Part shown: positions 53,939 through 61,971 of the stretch, one piece after another | Position numbering within the stretch: position 1 is the first letter of the stretch | Layout of the letters: each line of letters opens with the position of its first letter | From: Roseateles depolymerans | GTDB taxonomy: Bacteria; Pseudomonadota; Gammaproteobacteria; Burkholderiales; Burkholderiaceae_C | Length of the DNA stretch: 64,000 nucleotides | Assembly: GCF_003387155.1 (NCBI RefSeq) | Contig: NZ_QUMT01000004.1 | Span: forward strand, 124,001-188,000 | Direction: 5' to 3' | Made by a program: the position numbers and the translations under genes | Notes under the pieces: model-generated | What the model saw: only the letters and a program-made list of their open reading frames with translations | Told to the model about the DNA's origin: nothing | Database searches by the model: none

Positions 53939-56041
53939 TCAGGCGGCCTTGAGCTGGCTCAGTCGCAGCAGATGGCCCGGCTCGCTCAGGAAACGCATGC
54001 GCTCATTGGCCGCCATGCTGTGCAGGGCCCCCGGCAGCATCGCGATGCGCGACAGATGCAGGTCCCGCACATGCGCCCGCAGCCCGCGACCGGTGTCGCG
54101 ACGGCCCATGGCCTGGCAGGCCAGCGCCAGCAGGTGGCGGTTCTTCAGCATGTCGGCCCAGCCCGGCAGGCTGCGGCTCTGCTGGCCGTAGGCCCAGGCG
54201 TGGCGCAGCACGGTCGGGGTGCGGCTTTCCTCGGGGATCAGCAGAAGACCGATCTGACGCACACGGGCACCCAGACGCGCCCGGCTGGTCAGCACCGTGA
54301 TGGGCGCAGCCAGCATCAGCGGCAGGGCGATCGGCGCGATCCACAGCAGCGTGGACGGACGCAGCACCGCCAGCACCAGGGCCACCGCCAGCGCGGCCAG
54401 ACCCGGACGACCGAAGGCCGCAAAAGCTTCCTTCCAGGACACGTCCTCAGCCGCCCGCGGGGGCGACTTCCATTCCAGCGAGATGCCGGTCACCGCCACC
54501 AGGCAGAAGATGCTGTGCGCGACCATGCGCAGGGGGGCCTGCAGCAGCGCCATCACGGCTTCCACGGCACTGCTGCCCAGCAGCTTGAGCGCACCGCCAT
54601 ACTGACCTTGCTCGCCGCGCAGCAGCACAGCGCCGACGGACAGCACCCGCGGCAGCGTCAGCATGCCGATGGTGCCCACCCACAGGGCCAGCACACCCGG
54701 GGCCAGCGTGCCTTCCGGCGTGAACGGATGGAAGGCGTCATTGCCACCCACGTTCCACAGCAGCGCACCCAGGCACACATACAGCAGCCACAGCGGCGCG
54801 GTGAAGTAGGACAGCGCACCCGTCACCAGCATGGCACGGTGGACCGAATGCAGGCCAGGCTCGGCCACCAGGCGCAGGTTCTGCAGGTTGCCCTGGCACC
54901 AGCGACGGTCGCGTTGCAGTTCAGCCAGCAGGTGCGGCGGCTGCTGTTCATAGCTGCCGACCAGGTCGTGCACCAGCCAGACCTGGTAGCCAGCCCGGCG
55001 CATCAGGGCCGCTTCGACGAAGTCGTGCGACATGATGTCCTTGCCATGCAGCGGCGCCAGCGCGCAGTGCTTCATGAACGGCTCGACGCGAATGATGGCG
55101 TTGTGGCCCCAGTAGTGGGCCTCGCCCAGCTGCCAGTACTGCATGCCGGCAGCAAACAGGCGGCCGGTGACGCGGCTGGCGAACTGCTGGGCGCGGGCAT
55201 GCAGCGTCTCGTGGCCGCAGACCTGGTTGGCCGCTTGCAGGATGCCGGCGCGCGGATGGGCTTCCATCAGACGCACCAGGGTCAGCAGGCAGTCGCCGCT
55301 CATCACGCTGTCGGCGTCCAGCACCACCATGTAGCGGTAGTTGCGACCCCAGCGGCGGCAGAAGTCGGCCACGTTGCCGGCCTTCTTCTTCACGCGGCGC
55401 TGACGCCAGCGGTAGTGGATGCGGCCCTGACCGGCGAACTGCTCGCGCAGCTCTGCCCAGGCGGCCAGCTCGGCCGTGCGGCATTCCGGATCACTGCTGT
55501 CGGACAGGATGTACACGTCGAACAGACGCAGGGCACCCGCCGCGGCCAGCGATTCGCAGCTGGCCCGCAGGCCGGCGAAGACGGTGGTCACGTCCTCATT
55601 GCAGATCGGCATGACCAGGGCCGTGCGTGCGTCCGCGCTGATCGGGCCATTGCCTGCCGAGTGGGCCGACAAGGCATGCCGGTCCCCACGCAGTTGGACC
55701 CAGAAGCCCATGACCGCGGTGACGCAGCCGGCACTGACCCAGGCGAACAGCAACACGAACAGGCTCAGATGCAGGCACTGCAGCATCAGCGGCAGACCCG
55801 GTGTGGCCCAGCCGCCCTGTGTGTGCACCAGCACGCTGGTCGCCAGCGCGGTGGCCGCACCGATGGACAGCATCAAGGCCTGGCGCCGACGTCGGGCGGC
55901 GCGTTCCCAGGGGGCCAGTTCCGGCGCCGCGGGCAGCGCACCCTCGATGGGCGCGCTGCTGAACCACGGACGCGGCACCATGGCACCACGGTTGACCGGC
56001 GGAGCGCTGGCGCCCGCCGGGCCGGCGAGGCCGGCACTCAT
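53939..56041 (-). CDS. opgH: OpgH (MdoH): glucan glucosyltransferase
   Basis: 700 aa from ATG 56041, which overlaps the opgG stop by ATGA (ATG 56065 also possible). GT2 membrane glucosyltransferase: PICNEDVTTVFAGLRAS, VVLDADSVMSGDCLLTLVRLME (DxD), GKDIMSHDFVEAALMRRAGYQVW and the RDRRWCQGNLQNL motif (Q/R-x-x-RW). About seven TM helices. Polymerises beta-1,2-glucan backbone of osmoregulated periplasmic glucan from UDP-glucose. Shorter than the E. coli enzyme (847 aa), lacking some N- and C-terminal sequence. Confidence 0.93.
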   Translation of the reverse strand: MSAGLAGPAGASAPPVNRGAMVPRPWFSSAPIEGALPAAPELAPWERAARRRRQALMLSIGAATALATSVLVHTQGGWATPGLPLMLQCLHLSLFVLLFAWVSAGCVTAVMGFWVQLRGDRHALSAHSAGNGPISADARTALVMPICNEDVTTVFAGLRASCESLAAAGALRLFDVYILSDSSDPECRTAELAAWAELREQFAGQGRIHYRWRQRRVKKKAGNVADFCRRWGRNYRYMVVLDADSVMSGDCLLTLVRLMEAHPRAGILQAANQVCGHETLHARAQQFASRVTGRLFAAGMQYWQLGEAHYWGHNAIIRVEPFMKHCALAPLHGKDIMSHDFVEAALMRRAGYQVWLVHDLVGSYEQQPPHLLAELQRDRRWCQGNLQNLRLVAEPGLHSVHRAMLVTGALSYFTAPLWLLYVCLGALLWNVGGNDAFHPFTPEGTLAPGVLALWVGTIGMLTLPRVLSVGAVLLRGEQGQYGGALKLLGSSAVEAVMALLQAPLRMVAHSIFCLVAVTGISLEWKSPPRAAEDVSWKEAFAAFGRPGLAALAVALVLAVLRPSTLLWIAPIALPLMLAAPITVLTSRARLGARVRQIGLLLIPEESRTPTVLRHAWAYGQQSRSLPGWADMLKNRHLLALACQAMGRRDTGRGLRAHVRDLHLSRIAMLPGALHSMAANERMRFLSEPGHLLRLSQLKAA

Positions 56042-57570
56042 TGGGGAGGAAGTACGAGGCTCCATGTTTCCGTCAGAACGTTGTTGTCGTGTTGCAGGAA
56101 GCCGCGCAGCTCAAGAGGCTGCCCGGGGCGAAGTTGCTTGGCTCGGACCGTCATGCGCCAGCCGCCCGTGGCCGGGTTGGGATAGGCGTTGGCTTCGGTG
56201 ATCTGTCCGTTGGCGTTGGTGCTCAGCTGCGCCTTGACCTCGGCGCCGGCCGGCAGGGCCTTCAGGGAGGGCCCCTCGAAATCGACGATGTACTGGACCT
56301 CGTTGGCAGCCAGCTTGGCGTAGCTGTAGCCGGTACGGGTCTGCACCGCCCAGGCGCCCGGCGGACGCTGCTGCGGGTCGTCGCCCTGCTGGTGCAGCTT
56401 GTAGGCAAAGTCCAGCGGCTGCCCCGGTGCGGGCTGCTTGGCAGGCACCCAGTAGGCGACGATGTTGTCGTGGGTCTCGTCAGGCGTGTGCAGCTGCATC
56501 AGCTCCACGCGGCCTGGGCCCCAGTCGCCCACCGGCTCGATCCAGGTGGAGGGTCGCTTGTCGTAGCGGGCTTCCACGTCTTCATAGCTGGCGAAGCGGC
56601 GGTCACGCTGCATCAGGCCGAAGCCCTTGACGCCGGGCAGACCGAAGGAGGTGGTGAAGATGCCCTTGGGGTTCATCAGCGGGCGCCAGATCCATTCGCC
56701 GCTGCTGCTGTTGACCATCAGGCCGTCGGAGTCGTGCACCTCGGGGCGGAAGTCGCCGATCTGCGGCTGGTTCTCGCCGAACAGGTACATGCTGGTCAGC
56801 GGCGCCAGACCCAGGGTGGCCACCGGATTGCGCAGGAAGATCCGCGCCTTCACGTCCACCACCGTCTCGCTGCCCGGCTGGACCACGAAGCGGTAGGCGC
56901 CGCTGACGCTCTTGGAGTCCAGCAGCGCATAAACGGTCAGCGACTTGGCATCGGCGGCCGGACGTTCGATCCAGAATTCGGTGAAGCGCGGGAATTCCTC
57001 GCCCTTGCCGCCGACGGTGTCGATGGCCAGGCCCCGGGCCGACAGGCCGTAATGCTGGCCCGCGCCCAGCACGCGGAAGTAGGACGCGCCCTGGAACACC
57101 ACCAGCTCATCCTTGTAGCCGTTGTTGTTCAGCGGGTAGTGGACACGGAAGCCGGCAAAACCCAAGTCGCCCCACTTCTTCGGGGACAGCTTGTTCTTGC
57201 CGTAGTCGAAGTCTTCGGTGCGATAGGGAATCGGCTGGTCGTTGCCGTCCTTGATCTCATGGATGCGCACGCCCTCGGTCTGGTAGTGACCGAGGTGGAA
57301 GAACATCACTTCGAAGGGCAGCTTGTCTTCGCGCCACAGCGCACGGGCGGGCTTGAAGCGGATGTCGCGGGCGCCGTCGTAGTCGAGATTCTTCAGCTCG
57401 GCCGGCAGGGCCTGGCTGGACGGTTGGTAGGGCTTGGCCGCCAACGCACGTGCACGCTCGGCCACATCATCGAAGCCGAATGCCTGTGCTGCGGCGCAGC
57501 GGAGCATGAGCGCCAGGCCCATCAGAAGGCCGGCGTATCGGGGGGTGAGGGTGGGGGCTGGAGTACGCAT
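56038..57570 (-). CDS. opgG: OpgG (MdoG): periplasmic glucan biosynthesis protein
   Basis: 510 aa with signal peptide ending AAAQAFGFDDVAERARALA. Typical MdoG blocks: LDYDGARDIRFKPARALWRE, FEVMFFHLGHYQ, FAGFRVHYPLNN, YKDELVVFQGASYFRVLG, GLSARGLAIDTVGGKGEEFPRFTEFWIERP, LTSMYLFGENQP and GFGLMQRDRRFASYEDVEARYDKRPSTWIEP. Acts in the periplasm on OPG backbone branching or release. A consensus sigma-54 promoter lies 14-28 bp before this ATG, so the message starts almost at the first codon; ATG 57522 would be an alternative start. Confidence 0.93.
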   Translation of the reverse strand: MRTPAPTLTPRYAGLLMGLALMLRCAAAQAFGFDDVAERARALAAKPYQPSSQALPAELKNLDYDGARDIRFKPARALWREDKLPFEVMFFHLGHYQTEGVRIHEIKDGNDQPIPYRTEDFDYGKNKLSPKKWGDLGFAGFRVHYPLNNNGYKDELVVFQGASYFRVLGAGQHYGLSARGLAIDTVGGKGEEFPRFTEFWIERPAADAKSLTVYALLDSKSVSGAYRFVVQPGSETVVDVKARIFLRNPVATLGLAPLTSMYLFGENQPQIGDFRPEVHDSDGLMVNSSSGEWIWRPLMNPKGIFTTSFGLPGVKGFGLMQRDRRFASYEDVEARYDKRPSTWIEPVGDWGPGRVELMQLHTPDETHDNIVAYWVPAKQPAPGQPLDFAYKLHQQGDDPQQRPPGAWAVQTRTGYSYAKLAANEVQYIVDFEGPSLKALPAGAEVKAQLSTNANGQITEANAYPNPATGGWRMTVRAKQLRPGQPLELRGFLQHDNNVLTETWSLVLPPQ

Positions 57571-57583
57571 GTACCGGGGTTAA

Positions 57584-57598
57584 AGCAACCCCCGTGCC
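57584..57598 (-). promoter_or_regulatory. Sigma-54 promoter of opgGH
   Basis: Minus strand TGGCACGGGGGTTGC matches the -24/-12 consensus TGGCACG-N4-TTGC exactly, with GG and GC 10 nt apart and a following TTT. It points into opgG. Confidence 0.8.
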
Positions 57599-57661
57599 AT
57601 GTCACTTAACCCTTTTAAATCAACAACTTAGGAATCCGAACGGCAATTTTGCCGGTTCATG

Positions 57662-57679
57662 TGTCGCCGGACAGCGACG
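57662..57679. promoter_or_regulatory. GlrR binding site 2 (TGTC-N10-GACG)
   Basis: One mismatch to TGTC-N10-GACA, the GlrR/QseF site known in enterobacteria. It lies about 64-81 bp upstream of the -24 element. Confidence 0.55.
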
Positions 57680-57727
57680 GATCTGCCGCCGATTGTTCCA
57701 AGTGATTGATTTGATTGAGTTTTTCCT

Positions 57728-57745
57728 TGTCGCTATTCAGCGACA
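57728..57745. promoter_or_regulatory. GlrR binding site 1 (TGTC-N10-GACA)
   Basis: Exact TGTC-N10-GACA; the full dyad is TTGTCGCT-N4-AGCGACAG-like, about 130-147 bp upstream of the -24 element, spaced 66 bp (about six turns) from site 2, on the same face of DNA. The restored glrR stop codon would fall inside it. Confidence 0.65.
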
Positions 57746-57773
57746 GGCGGATCCGCCCGGAAAAGCCCTGGAT

Positions 57774-59096
57774 TCAGGCCGTTGCGCTGCAGCAAACGGT
57801 AGAACTCCGTGCGGTTGCGCTCGGCCAGCCGTGCAGCGTCCGCCACGTTGCCGTCGGTGAGCTGAGCAGGCCCACCAGGTATTCCCGCTCGAAGCGTTCA
57901 CGGGCCTGGGCGTAGCTCAGCACTTCCATGCTGGGCACTCGCAGCGCCCGTTGCACGAGCGACAGCGGAATCAGCGGCGAGGTGGCCAGCGCGCACACCT
58001 GCTCCACCACGTTGTGCAGTTGGCGGACATTGCCGGGCCAGGTGGCCATGCTCAGGGCCTTCATCGCCTCCGGCGCAAAGCCGTTGAGCCGCTTGTTGTA
58101 TTTGTCGGCCAGGCGCGTGAGCAGATGCTGGGCCAGCAGTGGTATGTCCTCGCGGCGCTCGCTCAGGCTGGGCAATGTGAGGCTGACCACATTGAGCCGG
58201 TAATACAAGTCCTCGCGGAACAGGCCTTCGGCCATGGCCACGTCCAGGTCCCGATGGGTGGCCGAGAGAATGCGCACATCAATGGGCAAGGACTCGCTGG
58301 ACCCCACCGGCCGCACCTGCTGTTCCTGCAGCACCCGCAGCAGCTTGACCTGCAGCGGCAGCGGCATGTCTCCGATCTCGTCGAGCAGCAGCGTGCCGCC
58401 GTCGGCAGCCTGGAACAGACCCCGGTGGTGGCTGACCGCCCCGGTGAAGGCGCCCTTCACATGACCGAACAGCTCGGACTCCAGCAGCGCCTCCGGAATG
58501 GCGCCGCAGTTCACCGCCACAAACGGCTTGCCCGCGCGCGGGCTGGCGGCATGAATGGCGCGGGCCAGCAGTTCCTTCCCGGTGCCGCTTTCGCCGCGGA
58601 TCAGCACGCTGGCCTGGGAGGCGGCCACCAGCTTGGCCTCGGCCAGCACCTCGGCCATGACGTTGGAGCGGCTGACGATGCCCTGGCGCCACTCGGTGTC
58701 GCCCGCGTCCTGCGCATCGCCCGCCGGGGCCGTCAGAGCCAGGGCCTGGGCAATGGTGTCCAGCAGGGCCCGGCCGTCGAAAGGTTTGGTGAGATAGGTG
58801 TAGACCCCGCGCGCCGTGGCGGCCACGGCATCGGGGATGGTGCCGTGGGCGGTCAGCAGGATCACCGGCAGGGCGGGGTGGCGTTCGCGGATGGCATCGA
58901 ACAGGGCCAGGCCATCCATGCCAGGCAATTGCACGTCGCTCAGCACCAGGGCGGGCCGCTGCACCGCCAGGTGCGTCAGCGCGGCCTCGGCCGACGCGAC
59001 GGCCGTGACCTCGTAGCCGGCGGCATCGAGCCGCATCGACAGCAGCTTGAGCAGGTCGGCGTCGTCATCGACCACCAGCAGGCGCGGACCGGTCAT
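57774..59096 (-). CDS. glrR: GlrR/QseF: sigma-54-dependent response regulator, frameshifted at its DNA-binding end
   Basis: 440 aa as read. Receiver with D54 (LVLSDVQLPGMDG) and LTAHGTIPDAVAATARGVYTYLTKPF, AAA+ domain with GESGTGKELLA, HVKGAFTGAV (sigma-54 contact loop intact), GGTLLLDEIGDMPL and NVRQLHNVVEQ. The final Fis-type helix-turn-helix is lost: after LVGLLS the frame changes. One extra base near 57863 restores LTDGNVADAARLAERNRTEFYRLLQRNGLNP and moves the stop to 57733. Either a sequencing error or a true loss of DNA binding. The gene starts in overlap with qseG. Confidence 0.9.
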   Translation of the reverse strand: MTGPRLLVVDDDADLLKLLSMRLDAAGYEVTAVASAEAALTHLAVQRPALVLSDVQLPGMDGLALFDAIRERHPALPVILLTAHGTIPDAVAATARGVYTYLTKPFDGRALLDTIAQALALTAPAGDAQDAGDTEWRQGIVSRSNVMAEVLAEAKLVAASQASVLIRGESGTGKELLARAIHAASPRAGKPFVAVNCGAIPEALLESELFGHVKGAFTGAVSHHRGLFQAADGGTLLLDEIGDMPLPLQVKLLRVLQEQQVRPVGSSESLPIDVRILSATHRDLDVAMAEGLFREDLYYRLNVVSLTLPSLSERREDIPLLAQHLLTRLADKYNKRLNGFAPEAMKALSMATWPGNVRQLHNVVEQVCALATSPLIPLSLVQRALRVPSMEVLSYAQARERFEREYLVGLLSSPTATWRTLHGWPSATARSSTVCCSATA

Positions 59097-59707
59097 TTGG
59101 AGGCCCCGTTGGCAGGTGCACTGGCGGCCGGCGGCTGGGCCGGCGACGCAGGCCGCGGCGCCACCAGGCTGCGTTCGATGGCCTTGAGCGCCTCGAGCTT
59201 CTGGTTGGATTGGTCCAGGCGCTGCTGCAGGCTGGCGCGCTGCTGGTTGAGCTTGTCGGCCTGGTCTTCCAGCCGGCGCTGCTCCACCAGACGATCCAGC
59301 AGCAATTGCGCGATCGGTTTCCAGTCGCCCGTGTCCGGCTGGCGCAGCACCTGGTCCAGCAGGGACTGCGCCCGCGCCAGTTCCCCCGGCGCATGGTTGG
59401 TCATCAGCGCCAGGGCCAGCGGCACAGCGTTGGCCGCCGGCAGGTTGGCGTCGTCGCGCGGCAGCACTTCCTGCGCCAGCTCGGCCGTGCCCATCTGGCG
59501 AATGCGGTCGTGATAGGCCAGCAGGCTGCGGGTGGCGGCATCGGCGGGGCTGACGGTGGGCACCTGCACCGGCACCTCCACACGGACCTCGCGCACCACC
59601 GTCTTGGGCGGCAGCGGCGCGCAACCGGCTGCCAGCAGCAGGAACAGGCTGGTGAGGACCGGGGTCAGCGTCAGGCGTGGGCGGGTGGAAGGTGCGTGTG
59701 GCTGCAT
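59093..59707 (-). CDS. qseG: QseG-like lipoprotein
   Basis: 204 aa with lipobox LLLAAGC (Cys about 29) after a hydrophobic stretch. Mature part mostly helical: ATRSLLAYHDRIRQMGTAELAQEVL, then NHAPGELARAQSLLDQVLRQ and a coiled coil (LVEQRRLEDQADKLNQQRASLQQRLDQSNQKLEALKAIERS), ending Ala/Pro-rich. The glrK-qseG-glrR order and coiled coil match QseG, which helps activate the kinase in enterobacteria. Overlaps both neighbours. Confidence 0.78.
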   Translation of the reverse strand: MQPHAPSTRPRLTLTPVLTSLFLLLAAGCAPLPPKTVVREVRVEVPVQVPTVSPADAATRSLLAYHDRIRQMGTAELAQEVLPRDDANLPAANAVPLALALMTNHAPGELARAQSLLDQVLRQPDTGDWKPIAQLLLDRLVEQRRLEDQADKLNQQRASLQQRLDQSNQKLEALKAIERSLVAPRPASPAQPPAASAPANGASK

Positions 59708-61122
59708 GGCAGACTGATTCTGAAATGGGCACCCCGCTCGGAGGGCAGCAGGTCGATCTGCCCGCCGTGCGCGGCGATGTACTCCTTGACGATGGACAGG
59801 CCAATGCCGGTGCCGCGCAAGGCGTCCTCCGGCTGGCGTTCGCCTCGGTAGAAGGGTTCGAAGATTCGGGCCTGATCGGCCGGCGCCACACCGGGACCGT
59901 CATCGCTCAGGTCAATGAGCAAATGGCCGTCCCGTCGCGACAGTTCGAAACGGATTCCGCCACCGGGCGGGGCGAAGCGTATCGCGTTCGAGAGCAGATT
60001 GCCGAACGCGGCGCCGAGCTTGTCCGGATCCACCTCGATCTCCTGCGGGCCGCCTTCCACGCTGATGCGCAGGTTGCGGGCCTGCCACTGCAGCCGCTGC
60101 GCCTGGATGGACCCCTGGATCAGCGACGCCAGCTCGGTCGGCTGACGCTGCAGGCGGCGGGCTTCGAAGGCGGCGGCATTAAAGCGCAGCAGGTCTTCGA
60201 TCTGGCGCTGCAGCACGGCGGTGTTGTCGCGCAGGATGCGGGCCACCTCGCGTTGCTTGTCATTCAGAGCCCCGGCGACTTCATCTTCCAGGAGCGACAC
60301 CCCCTCGCGCAGCGCTGCCAGCGGGGTTTTCAGTTCATGGGAGATGTGGCGCAGGAAACGCGCCTTGTCGGCATCGAGTTCCCCCAGGCGCAGGCGCAGC
60401 CAATCCAGCCGCTGGCCCAGGGACTGCAGGTCGGCGGGGCCGCGGAAGTCGATCGGTTCTTCCAGGCGGTTTTCACCCAGGCGCACGATGGCTTGCTCCA
60501 GCCGGCGCAGCGGCCGGGTGAGCCAGAAACCGAAGGCCATGGCCAGCAGCACCGACAGCACGATCGCGCCAAGCACCTGCTGACCCAGTTTGACCCGTCC
60601 GCTTTCCAGCTGGTCCTGCAGCGAGCCGTTGCTCTGCTGTGTGTGCTGCCGCACCATGTCGCCGAGCTGCGCGGTCAGGGTGCCGAGTTCGCGGAACTTG
60701 GCGGTGAGGTCGGCTTCCTTGCGGCGGGCCGGTCCTGGTTTGACGGCCTGGTCCAGCAGATTGCGGATCTCGGCCAGCTTGGCGGTCCAGGCGTCCAGCG
60801 CGGCGGGTTGCAGCGACTGTTCCCGCAGTTGCTGCAAAAGACGCTCGGCATCTTCGGCGTCGTCCTCGAAGCGCTGGCGCAGGCTGCGGTCTTCCAGCAC
60901 CAGGTACTGACGGGCGGCGCGCTCCATGCCGACGCTGCGCTCGACCAGTTGCTGCACTTCGGTGCCCATGCGGGCGGCGCGCAGCACGGCCTCGCGCCCC
61001 TGCACGGTCAGCCGCTCCAGCGTGAGCAGCGCGCCCAGCGACGCGGCCGAGAGCAAACCAGCGATCAGCAGAAAGCCGATCAGCAGCACCTGGCGGAAGG
61101 AAATGCGGAAGAAGCCGAACAT
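59671..61122 (-). CDS. glrK: GlrK/QseE: sensor histidine kinase
   Basis: 483 aa from ATG 61122. TM1 (VLLIGFLLIAGLLSAASLGALLTL), a helical periplasmic domain of about 130 aa, TM2 (LGAIVLSVLLAMAFGFWL), HAMP (TRPLRRLEQAIVRLGENRLEEPIDF), H box FLRHISHELKTPLAAL (His262), then N box GNLLSNAIRFAPPGG, G boxes DDGPGVAPADQARIFEPFYRG and RGTGIGLSIVKEYIAAHGG. Phosphorylates GlrR. Heads the operon glrK-qseG-glrR. Confidence 0.92.
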   Translation of the reverse strand: MFGFFRISFRQVLLIGFLLIAGLLSAASLGALLTLERLTVQGREAVLRAARMGTEVQQLVERSVGMERAARQYLVLEDRSLRQRFEDDAEDAERLLQQLREQSLQPAALDAWTAKLAEIRNLLDQAVKPGPARRKEADLTAKFRELGTLTAQLGDMVRQHTQQSNGSLQDQLESGRVKLGQQVLGAIVLSVLLAMAFGFWLTRPLRRLEQAIVRLGENRLEEPIDFRGPADLQSLGQRLDWLRLRLGELDADKARFLRHISHELKTPLAALREGVSLLEDEVAGALNDKQREVARILRDNTAVLQRQIEDLLRFNAAAFEARRLQRQPTELASLIQGSIQAQRLQWQARNLRISVEGGPQEIEVDPDKLGAAFGNLLSNAIRFAPPGGGIRFELSRRDGHLLIDLSDDGPGVAPADQARIFEPFYRGERQPEDALRGTGIGLSIVKEYIAAHGGQIDLLPSERGAHFRISLPCSHTHLPPAHA

Positions 61123-61322
61123 CAGCGCAACGGCGCCATCGGCTCTCGCCGGGAGCATGGCTGGGCATGGGGGGTGGACATGGCGGGCAGTGTAGCCCCG
61201 GGGGCATGGCGAGTTGGGGTCAGGGTGTCACTTGGCGACCTACGCTGACTTTGCGTGAAACGACATGGCGTCTGGCAAGGCATGACTAGACTTTTCCGCC
61301 TCCCCACCCACGGCCCGTTTCT

Positions 61323-61916
61323 ATGCACACCCTTCCACCGCTCACCCCCGATTCGCCCACGCTGAGAATTGCTGATATCCGCGGACAACGAGTCATCGTC
61401 GATGCCGATCTCGCAGCTCTGTATGGTGTCGAGACCAAGCGCTTCAACGAAGCTGTCAAGCGTAACGTTGCCAGATTCCCAGTGGACTTCATGTTCACCC
61501 TGACGCCGGAGGAGTTTGAAGCTTTGAGGTCGCAATTTGCGACCTCAAACGCGCAAGAGACTCCCGCGCGAGGCGGACGCCGATACGCGCCGCGCGTGTT
61601 CACCGAGCACGGTGCGTTGATGGCCGCCATGATTCTGAACAGCCCTCGTGCCATCGAAGTCGCCATCTACGTCGTCCGCGCCTTCGTCCGCCTGCGTGAA
61701 CTGGCCGTGACGCACGGCGATCTGGCCAAGCGGCTGGATGAGCTCGAGCGCAAGACCGAGGCCCTGTCCATCAGCCACGACGAATTCAGCCGTACCACCC
61801 GCCTGCAACTCAAGCAGGTGTTCGACGCCCTGCGGCAACTGATGGCGCCCCCGGAGCCACCGAAGCGTCCTATCGGCTTCCTCGCCAAGGGGGATGCCGA
61901 AACGGCTGGTGACTGA
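61323..61916 (+). CDS. ORF6N/KilA-N-type DNA-binding protein
   Basis: 197 aa. ORF6N domain: LRIADIRGQRVIVDADLAALYGVETKRFNEAVKRNVARFPVDFMFTLTPEEFEALRSQ, and RYAPRVFTEHGALMAAMILNSPRAIEVAIYVVRAFVRLREL; then a coiled coil. Common in phage and chromosomal loci, thought to bind DNA. No other phage genes flank it, so it is a solitary gene. A 27-bp perfect palindrome lies in its coding sequence. Confidence 0.88.
   Translation: MHTLPPLTPDSPTLRIADIRGQRVIVDADLAALYGVETKRFNEAVKRNVARFPVDFMFTLTPEEFEALRSQFATSNAQETPARGGRRYAPRVFTEHGALMAAMILNSPRAIEVAIYVVRAFVRLRELAVTHGDLAKRLDELERKTEALSISHDEFSRTTRLQLKQVFDALRQLMAPPEPPKRPIGFLAKGDAETAGD
61523..61549. repeat. 27-bp perfect palindrome inside the ORF6N gene
   Basis: TTTGAGGTCGCAA-T-TTGCGACCTCAAA: 13-bp arms around one central base, over codons for LRSQFATSN. 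It would form a strong hairpin in RNA or a binding site for a dimeric protein. Confidence 0.9.
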
Positions 61917-61971
61917 GGAGCGACGGGCTGAGGGAACCTGGGGCGCACGCCCTTCCCTTGCACGTTTCCCG

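Noticed and set aside
58291-59903. Long N-terminal extension of GlrR upstream of 59096
   Set aside because: The extra codons overlap qseG and glrK in another frame and are Arg/Pro/Ala-rich; the receiver domain begins right after ATG 59096 with D54 at the usual distance.
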